A stretch of DNA of 64,000 nt, taken from contig NZ_LR881183.1 of the NCBI RefSeq assembly GCF_904067545.1, forward strand, positions 1,244,277 through 1,308,276, read 5' to 3'. The notes beneath the pieces are model-generated. The model saw nothing but the letters and a program-made list of their open reading frames with translations, did no database searches and was not told the origin of the DNA. This stretch comes from Thermococcus camini (lineage in GTDB: Archaea > Methanobacteriota_B > Thermococci > Thermococcales > Thermococcaceae). The translations under genes were made by a program, and so were the position numbers. The first letter of the stretch is position 1, and each line of letters begins with the position of its first letter. Of the stretch, positions 59,159-64,000 are shown one piece after another.

Positions 59159-60031
59159 ATGATAGCGCTCGCACTCGGGTTAATTGTCTGCCTGGGAACG
59201 GCCCTCGTACTCGGGAAGCTGAAGGGAAGGAGCTATGAGCTAACGATGGCCCTTAATGTGCCTCTGCTAACGTACCTTATCGCGGACGGCCTCTACGGTG
59301 ACTGGAAGGGCATAGGAAACGTTTTCTTTTCCACGCCTCTCGGAGATTTCACTCCTAGCGAAATGATAGGGATCCAGACGTTCCTGGCAGTTCTCATCAT
59401 CGTTGCCCACCTCGGGCTCAGAGGCAGGAATTCCCTGACGGTGGACGAGTTTTCCAGCATCCCCCCAATGTTCTGGGTGGATTTTGGAACAGGAATAGCG
59501 CTCGCATCGAGCGCACTTCCTGTGCTGGCATTACCGGGCCTGGTGCTCTACCTGGCCCTTGCCCTGCTCTCCGAAAAGAACCCGCTGGGCTGGTTAAGCG
59601 CTGAACCCTGCCATGGGGAACTCGGGGAATTCGCGGTGGAGCTAGGCCTTAAATGCCTAACAGATGAGGAAAGCCTTTCAATATACAGGCTCAAGGGGCA
59701 CATCATAGTGGGCGGAAAAGCCCGTCGCGATTTCCCCCGCTGGAGAGAGGTGGTAAAGTGTCTCTCCGAACTTCCAGAAACTGGAAGGTTCCGCCTTCTC
59801 CCCTATCTGGTGGGCCTCATTCCCCTTCCGGTCGGGATAATCCTCGGGGAGGGCTTCGTAACCGCGCTGATTCTCGTTCCTCTGATGTTGCTCCTGTACT
59901 TGGGCACCTTAATCGCTACGGTCAGAAGAACGCGCTCGCTCCTCCCCGAATCGTGCTGGGAGGTTATGGATGAATACGTAGAGTTCGTTAGAAGGAACCA
60001 GAAGGGAAAAGGAGGTTTCGTGATAGGCTAA
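59159..60031 (+). CDS. Hypothetical multi-pass membrane protein
   Basis: ATG 59159 follows GGTGGTGGA. The 290-residue protein has about four N-terminal hydrophobic segments ('MIALALGLIVCLGTALVLGK', 'FLAVLIIVAHLGL', 'IALASSALPVLALPGLVLYL'), a soluble ~75-residue middle domain with two Cys ('AEPCHGELGEFAVELGLKCL'), then two more helices near 222-258 ('LLPYLVGLIPLPVGIILGEG', 'TALILVPLMLLLYLG') and a basic end. No family is recognised. A TATA-like GATTAAAAAC lies about 30 bases upstream. It stands on the opposite strand between ndk and infB. Confidence 0.7.
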   Translation: MIALALGLIVCLGTALVLGKLKGRSYELTMALNVPLLTYLIADGLYGDWKGIGNVFFSTPLGDFTPSEMIGIQTFLAVLIIVAHLGLRGRNSLTVDEFSSIPPMFWVDFGTGIALASSALPVLALPGLVLYLALALLSEKNPLGWLSAEPCHGELGEFAVELGLKCLTDEESLSIYRLKGHIIVGGKARRDFPRWREVVKCLSELPETGRFRLLPYLVGLIPLPVGIILGEGFVTALILVPLMLLLYLGTLIATVRRTRSLLPESCWEVMDEYVEFVRRNQKGKGGFVIG

Positions 60032-60039
60032 CATTTCTT

Positions 60040-60564
60040 TCAGCGCTCAAGGCAGTCCATGCTGTCGAGGTATTCCCTCTTTGCCCTGGCGTGCGTGTGG
60101 TAGAACCAGTCCGCGGCTTTGCAGTACCTGTAGAGCTCATCCGGCTTGAAGTAGAGGTTTATCTCCCTCTCGGCACTCTCAGGGCTGTCGGAGGCGTGGA
60201 TTATGTTGTATATCGAGTCGCCAATGTCGAGGCCGTAGTCGCCCCTTATACTTCCGGGCTCGGCGTCCTTCGGGTCGGTGGCGCCGGCCATCTTCCGGAC
60301 GACGCTTATGGCGTACCTGCCCTCGACGACCATGACGACGCTCGGGGCCTTGGTGATGTAGTCGATGAGCGGCTCGAAGAAGGGCTTTCCTTTGTGCTCC
60401 TCGTAGTGCTTCTCCGCCAGCTCACGGTCGATCCATATCATCTTCATCCCGACGATTTTAAGTCCGCGCTTCTCGAAGCGGCCGATTATTTCACCCACGA
60501 GACCCCTTACAACGGCATCGGGCTTGAGTATAACGAGTGTTCTTTCTATCTTCTTCTCCGCCAT
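60040..60564 (-). CDS. ndk: Nucleoside diphosphate kinase
   Basis: Ndk moves the gamma phosphate between nucleotides through a phospho-histidine. ATG 60564 follows GGTGTTGCCG. The 174-residue enzyme has '[20 protein letters not shown]', '[20 protein letters not shown]' and the active-site '[16 protein letters not shown]' with His123. The C-terminus is slightly longer than bacterial forms, as in other archaea. It is usually next to rpl24e and infB; here a secreted-protein gene separates it from rpl24e. Confidence 0.96.
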   Translation of the reverse strand: MAEKKIERTLVILKPDAVVRGLVGEIIGRFEKRGLKIVGMKMIWIDRELAEKHYEEHKGKPFFEPLIDYITKAPSVVMVVEGRYAISVVRKMAGATDPKDAEPGSIRGDYGLDIGDSIYNIIHASDSPESAEREINLYFKPDELYRYCKAADWFYHTHARAKREYLDSMDCLER

Positions 60565-60675
60565 CGGCAACACCAGAAGAGCTTAGCATGAAGTGTTAAA
60601 TGCGTTTTGGTCATAAATATTCCACGTAATGGAGCCGCTGATAAGGATAGAAGCTAAAAGAAAGTTTTTCAGAAA

Positions 60676-61557
60676 TTAACACCATGGCCCACCAATCCAC
60701 TTATTGCCCCAACTATCACCATCAACATTTGTCCAGGCATCCACAAAAACTCTGGGATGTGCATCCCAGTGAGTAGCAACTGGAGATAATAGGTCCCAGA
60801 ACATATAACTGGCATCTGCATAAACTCCAGCAGAAACCGTGCCAACTCCACTGGTATGGGAGCTGAATGAACACTTGATAACTCCCAATACCTGATAGTC
60901 ATATGAAAGATCATCAACACCGAGAATCCTGTTGCCGTAGTCTACATAGAACTTTCCTTTTGCTACGGTTTTTGTGGTCAAGGAGTCTTCCCCCGTAATG
61001 GGATTTTCGAGATACCACTCGTAGGACTGCCATGCGGTTATGATGTATACTGAGCTTAAAATTCCAGGATCAGTCGCCTGAAGTTTCTCCGTATGGAATG
61101 TCTCAACGAGTTTTACCCTATTTCCAAAAGCCCATCCGACATACTTAGACTCCCTGCGAGTGGTATTCTCCAGAAGTTTAAACCTGACGGTGCCAACATT
61201 TAGGAGCCGGTTAGAGTTTTTGTCCCATTGTGCGTACCATACATTGTCAGTATCCTTGTCTACGAACAGGGAGTACATAATCCCTTTCTTTTCAAAAACC
61301 AGCGTGCCTATGTGTACAGTGTCTTCGGGTATTTTCGGGTTAAGTTGTTGAAGCTGAGTGACCAATTCACTCGGGATCTCTGTAAGAACGGGTCTAGGAC
61401 TCCAGTTAAGCGGACCCTGTATCTCAAATCCCATTGAAGACTTGGGGGTGAGAAGCTCTCTGCCACGGTTGTTCTCTGGACTATCTGTATTGGCATACAC
61501 CAATAGCAAATTCCCTAAAATCACTCCAACTAAAAACCACGTTATGGCCTTCTTCAT
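60676..61557 (-). CDS. Secreted hypothetical protein inserted in the ribosomal operon region
   Basis: The start at 61557 follows GGGGGGAC; the longer frame adds residues unlike a signal peptide. The 293-residue product begins 'MKKAITWFLVGVILGNLLLV', a classic signal peptide or anchor, followed by a soluble beta-rich domain with many Trp and Tyr ('DKDTDNVWYAQWDKNSNRLL', 'IITAWQSYEWYLENPITGED'). The end 'NKWIGGPWC' closes with Cys. No family is recognised. It lies between rpl24e and ndk on the same strand, is more AT-rich than those genes and probably arrived by insertion. Confidence 0.7.
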   Translation of the reverse strand: MKKAITWFLVGVILGNLLLVYANTDSPENNRGRELLTPKSSMGFEIQGPLNWSPRPVLTEIPSELVTQLQQLNPKIPEDTVHIGTLVFEKKGIMYSLFVDKDTDNVWYAQWDKNSNRLLNVGTVRFKLLENTTRRESKYVGWAFGNRVKLVETFHTEKLQATDPGILSSVYIITAWQSYEWYLENPITGEDSLTTKTVAKGKFYVDYGNRILGVDDLSYDYQVLGVIKCSFSSHTSGVGTVSAGVYADASYMFWDLLSPVATHWDAHPRVFVDAWTNVDGDSWGNKWIGGPWC

Positions 61558-61680
61558 CTGTCCCCCCAAGTAGTTGTCAAAAGTAATTATGCACCTATCA
61601 TATTTAAGGCCTTTGTCATTCAAACTCTTGAGATTAGCAAAAAAGTACGCTGGGTTAAAATTACTAAGAAAAGAAAGAAA

Positions 61681-61887
61681 TCACTTCCTCCTCTTGGCCC
61701 TCTGAAGGCGGGCCTCCTCGAAGGCCTTGGTCCACTTGAGCTTTCTTGGATTGCGCCCCATGAAGTAGTACTTCTCGCACTTGCTGGAGCAGAAGAACAG
61801 GACTCTGCCGTCGTTCCTGACGTACATCTTGCCGGTTCCCGGCTCGAACTCCTTTCCACAGTAGGAGCAGACGTTCCACCTGGCCAT
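61681..61887 (-). CDS. rpl24e: Ribosomal protein eL24
   Basis: This 68-residue large-subunit protein has the eL24 zinc motif C-x2-C...C-x3-C ('[20 protein letters not shown]', '[11 protein letters not shown]') and a basic tail (RLQRAKRRK). The gene follows rps28e by 5 bases in the conserved rpl7ae-rps28e-rpl24e order, so it is translated from one operon mRNA. Confidence 0.96.
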   Translation of the reverse strand: MARWNVCSYCGKEFEPGTGKMYVRNDGRVLFFCSSKCEKYYFMGRNPRKLKWTKAFEEARLQRAKRRK

Positions 61888-61892
61888 CGTGA

Positions 61893-62105
61893 TTACCTCC
61901 TGGTCCTGATCTCCCTGGCTTCACGCTCGGTCTCCCTGAGGATGACTATGTCGCCGACGCGGACCGGGCCCTTGATGTTTCTCCTGATGACACGGCCCTT
62001 GTCGCGGCCCTCAAGAACCCTAACCTTGACCTGGGTAACGCCACCGGTGACGCCGGCCCTGGCGACTATCTCAATAACCTCAGCCGGGTATCCTTCGTCG
62101 CTCAT
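61893..62105 (-). CDS. rps28e: Ribosomal protein eS28
   Basis: This 70-residue small-subunit OB-fold protein matches the family throughout: '[20 protein letters not shown]', '[20 protein letters not shown]', '[20 protein letters not shown]'. Its start follows GGGGTGTGAGAA. It lies between rpl7ae and rpl24e. Confidence 0.96.
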   Translation of the reverse strand: MSDEGYPAEVIEIVARAGVTGGVTQVKVRVLEGRDKGRVIRRNIKGPVRVGDIVILRETEREAREIRTRR

Positions 62106-62180
62106 TTCTCACACCCCTTAACCTAAAAATCCCTCGCACGGATGAACTTAAACCTTTCCGTGAATGAAGGGAAAAGGAGC

Positions 62181-62552
62181 TCACTTCATGAGCTCCCTGA
62201 CCTTCATAGCGATGTCCTCAACGAGCTCGCGGCCCTTGCCTGGCTCAACGATGGCTATGCTAGCCGACGGGACCTCAAGCCCGGCAGCGGCGCCGAGCTC
62301 CTTCTTGCTCGGAACGTAAATGTACGGAATCTCCTTCTCCTCGCACAGCGGCGGGAGGTGGGCAACGATCTCCTCAGGGTCAACGTCCTCAGCGATGACA
62401 ACGAGCTTGGCCTGGCCCCTCTCAACGGCCTTGGTCGTCTCGTTGGTACCCTTTCTTATCCTTCCGGTGTCGCGAGCGAGCTCAACAGCTTCGAGAGCCT
62501 TCTCAGCAAGCTCAGCCGGAACCTCAAACTTGACGTAGCTTGGCTTAGCCAT
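62181..62552 (-). CDS. rpl7ae: Ribosomal protein eL8 / L7Ae
   Basis: L7Ae is both a large-subunit protein and the K-turn-binding core of C/D and H/ACA RNPs and RNase P. The 123-residue product begins '[20 protein letters not shown]' and contains the RNA-binding '[20 protein letters not shown]', '[20 protein letters not shown]', '[20 protein letters not shown]'. A TATA-like CTTTTAAAGCC lies about 60-70 bases upstream. A candidate C/D box RNA on the same strand lies just beyond it. Autoregulation by K-turn binding of the leader is known for other archaeal L7Ae genes. Confidence 0.97.
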   Translation of the reverse strand: MAKPSYVKFEVPAELAEKALEAVELARDTGRIRKGTNETTKAVERGQAKLVVIAEDVDPEEIVAHLPPLCEEKEIPYIYVPSKKELGAAAGLEVPSASIAIVEPGKGRELVEDIAMKVRELMK

Positions 62553-62629
62553 TTTTCATCCCTCCGGAATCCTCATCGTTCATCGAGTTGTGCATGCTCG
62601 ATTCTGGGGGAGGCTTTAAAAGGATTTCG

Positions 62630-62696
62630 ATATCAGCAGCGGCCAAGCTCTTCATTCCCCGACGGGTCAGAAAAGGAAAGACAGCCTCATCATCTC
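62630..62696 (-). ncRNA. Candidate C/D box guide RNA upstream of rpl7ae
   Basis: Read on the minus strand, the segment has box C ATGATGA (62687-62693), a 16-base guide, box D' CTGA (62667-62670), an 11-base spacer with a small CCC/GGG stem, box C' ATGAAGA (62649-62655, one change from consensus), a 12-base guide (62637-62648) and box D CTGA (62633-62636). The order, the CTGA boxes and the 12-base D guide fit archaeal sRNAs that direct 2'-O-methylation. The D guide would pair with CAGCGGCCAAGC and modify its fifth base. The terminal stem is weak and the D'-C' spacer is long, which lowers confidence. Confidence 0.5.
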
Positions 62697-62711
62697 CGGT
62701 GTTCTCACCGG
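62696..62711 (-). terminator. Hairpin overlapping the stop of the zinc-finger gene
   Basis: CCGGTG and CACCGG pair across a four-base loop, covering the TGA at 62705-62707. It sits between the zinc-finger coding region and the candidate guide RNA, and may end one transcript or mark the processing point of the other. Confidence 0.4.
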
Positions 62712-63319
62712 GATTCCCTGCCGTAGCCCCTGTATATCTCCAGGCTCCTCCTTGCGCGGGCGCGGGGAATCGAGTGGCCCATAATGGAGACGATTTTGTC
62801 GGCCCTCGCCTTTCCATGGCGGAGCATCTTGGTTTCCGTTTTAATCTTCTCGATCCGGAAGGTGTAGCCGCCGACCTCCAGAACCTCGCCGACGACGAAC
62901 TCCTCGTCCCTGCCGACTTTGACCCTGAAGGCCTGGGTTACACCCTTCGGCAGGTATATTGACACCTTGATGACCTTTGGGTAGGTGAGGCTCTCGCCCC
63001 AGAGGGTCTTTATCTCCCCTATCATGCCCTTGTTGACCCTTTTCTCCCCTTCGAGCTCTATTCCAGTAATCCTGACCTCGTCGTCTTCGGTCTCGACGAT
63101 GTCGCCGACCTTTATCTCCTCACCCTCCGGTAGCTCGACAAAGGTCCTGAAGCTCCTCTCGTGTTTGCTGACGATCAGGGGCACCTTGATGAGCTTTGGA
63201 AGGGTGACGTGCCAGATGTTGCTACACTCATTGCACTTCAGAGTAAGCTCTCTCCCCCTCTCCCTGATTACCTCGACGTCATCGCTACCGCATTCCGGAC
63301 AGATGAAGTACTCCTCCAT
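62705..63319 (-). CDS. HVO_0476-type zinc-finger protein
   Basis: ATG 63319 follows GGTGAGAGAC. The 204-residue archaeal protein begins with a zinc finger of two C-x2-C pairs ('YFICPECGSDDVEVIRERGR', 'LTLKCNECSNIWHV'). It continues with two beta-rich halves ('EEIKVGDIVETEDDEVRITG', 'EFVVGEVLEVGGYTFRIEKI') and a basic tail ('GHSIPRARARRSLEIYRGYG'). It belongs to the archaeal HVO_0476 family, widely conserved and of unknown function; the basic tail and finger suggest RNA or ribosome binding. Confidence 0.8.
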   Translation of the reverse strand: MEEYFICPECGSDDVEVIRERGRELTLKCNECSNIWHVTLPKLIKVPLIVSKHERSFRTFVELPEGEEIKVGDIVETEDDEVRITGIELEGEKRVNKGMIGEIKTLWGESLTYPKVIKVSIYLPKGVTQAFRVKVGRDEEFVVGEVLEVGGYTFRIEKIKTETKMLRHGKARADKIVSIMGHSIPRARARRSLEIYRGYGRESR

Positions 63320-63364
63320 GTCTCTCACCAGAGGAAAGAATAGGGGAGGCGTTTATAAAGGTAC

Positions 63365-64000
63365 TCACTCCTTCAGAAAAACCCGGTAGGTTCTCCCTTC
63401 CTTCACGCGGGTTATCAGCCCCTTCTCCTCCATCTCGCGGAGGATTATGCTGACCTTCGCCTTTGAAACACCGAGCTTATCGGTGAGTTCGCTCTGAAGA
63501 ACCGGGCCCTCCCTCAGCAGGGCGAGTATCTTCTCCTCGTCGCTCCGCAGGTGCACCTTTTCCTCCTCGCGCTTCCTCTCACGGTAGAGGGCGTAGCCGT
63601 AAACGCTCCCCCCTCCGATGAGGAGGCCGATGATGAAAACACCGACGTAGATCCACGGTGAGGGCGGCCTTGGAACGGTTATCTCGCCCGAAAAGCCGAC
63701 TATGAAGTAGAACTCATCGCCAGCGCGGAGGTCGCGGCGCGTCCACTCAAGCAGAAGCCGGCTTGTGGAGCTCTCGACCCTGTCCGGTGACGGGATTATC
63801 GGAGAGAGTACCGCGTAGCCCCTGGGGACGATCAGCTGCATGTGGAAGAGACCCACCGGCTGGCTGAAGCGTATGTAATAGGTGAACTGGTTCTTCCCTT
63901 CGTCCTCGGTTATCATGCCCCTGGTCGTGAAAGTCAGCCGTATCCTCGCGCTCTCGCCCGGACCAAGGGTTTGGAAATACATGTAGATTGCGTTCGTTCC
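63365..64000 (-). CDS. Membrane-anchored MarR-like HTH regulator, N-terminus outside the window
   Basis: The frame is open to the window edge, so the true start is beyond 64000. The visible ~211 residues start in an extracytoplasmic beta-sandwich ('ESARIRLTFTTRGMITEDEG', 'LFHMQLIVPRGYAVLSPIIP'). A transmembrane helix ('PWIYVGVFIIGLLIGGGSVY') and a charged linker follow. The C-terminus is a cytoplasmic winged helix ('DEEKILALLREGPVLQSELT', 'DKLGVSKAKVSIILREMEEK'). This outside-sensor, inside-HTH layout is common in Thermococcales. Signal and targets are unknown. Confidence 0.8.
   Translation of the reverse strand, partial: GTNAIYMYFQTLGPGESARIRLTFTTRGMITEDEGKNQFTYYIRFSQPVGLFHMQLIVPRGYAVLSPIIPSPDRVESSTSRLLLEWTRRDLRAGDEFYFIVGFSGEITVPRPPSPWIYVGVFIIGLLIGGGSVYGYALYRERKREEEKVHLRSDEEKILALLREGPVLQSELTDKLGVSKAKVSIILREMEEKGLITRVKEGRTYRVFLKE

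Noticed and set aside
1-64000. CRISPR array, rRNA operon or replication origin
   Set aside because: No regularly spaced repeats, no rRNA sequence, and no Cdc6/Orc1 gene or repeated origin boxes were found; the AT-rich arms at 5.9-7.5 kb lack such repeats.

Overview
The window looks like chromosome of a hyperthermophilic archaeon of the order Thermococcales, most likely Thermococcus. The basis is the gene content: a herA-mre11-rad50-nurA repair operon, Alba, aIF5B, archaeal/eukaryotic-type ribosomal proteins eL8 (L7Ae), eS28 and eL24, a GyaR-type glyoxylate reductase, MtnA and DUF835. Start codons mostly follow a GGTG/GGAGGTG ribosome-binding site at short spacing, and AT-rich TATA boxes sit 25-35 bases upstream of several genes. 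No tRNA, 5S/16S/23S rRNA or CRISPR array was seen.

Layout. 1-5.8 kb: proteins related to the dinitrogenase iron-molybdenum cofactor (NifX/NifB C-terminal) family with Gly/Met/Arg tails, a small membrane protein and a DUF134 regulator carrying the same tail motif; also an ABM-like protein, DUF998, a frameshifted short-chain dehydrogenase, a PPC-domain protein, a ChrB-like protein and a QueD/PTPS enzyme. 5.9-7.5 kb: a 1.6-kb AT-rich segment bounded by 27-bp inverted repeats (one mismatch) that carries one unrecognised gene; it looks like an uncharacterised insertion. 7.6-12.4 kb: housekeeping genes (purB, alba, a membrane-bound HTH protein, a CBS/zinc-ribbon protein, a THEP1 NTPase, mtnA). 12.5-21.1 kb: a defence region made of a HincII-like restriction enzyme facing an N6-adenine methylase that is translationally coupled to a ribbon-helix-helix protein, then, after an iron-dependent alcohol dehydrogenase, an AT-rich McrB-McrC pair whose McrB has an unusual beta-rich N-terminal half. 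21.2-24 kb: an MFS exporter with a palindromic operator, toxin-antitoxin-like genes and the relic of a TnpB 3' end.

24-31 kb: an Lhr-type helicase, an M20 deacylase, a metallo-beta-lactamase-fold hydrolase, DUF504, a ferritin-like/DUF835 fusion, a TatD nuclease and a small conserved protein. 31.4-45.2 kb: one gene of 4,594 codons for a giant secreted, membrane-anchored surface protein built from lectin-like, Ig-like and beta-helix modules. 45.2-57.2 kb: a dihydropteroate-synthase-like protein, the herA-mre11-rad50-nurA end-resection operon, gyaR, an RNA m5U methyltransferase and small proteins. 57.3-64 kb: infB, ndk, rpl24e, rps28e and rpl7ae, all on the minus strand, interrupted by a secreted-protein gene; then a candidate C/D box guide RNA directly upstream of the rpl7ae promoter, a zinc-finger protein and a truncated membrane HTH regulator.

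The best candidates for new biology are the inverted-repeat element at 5.9-7.5 kb, the McrB with a propeller-like N-terminus, the HincII-like nuclease with Asn in place of a catalytic Asp, the guide RNA candidate beside rpl7ae, and the giant surface protein.
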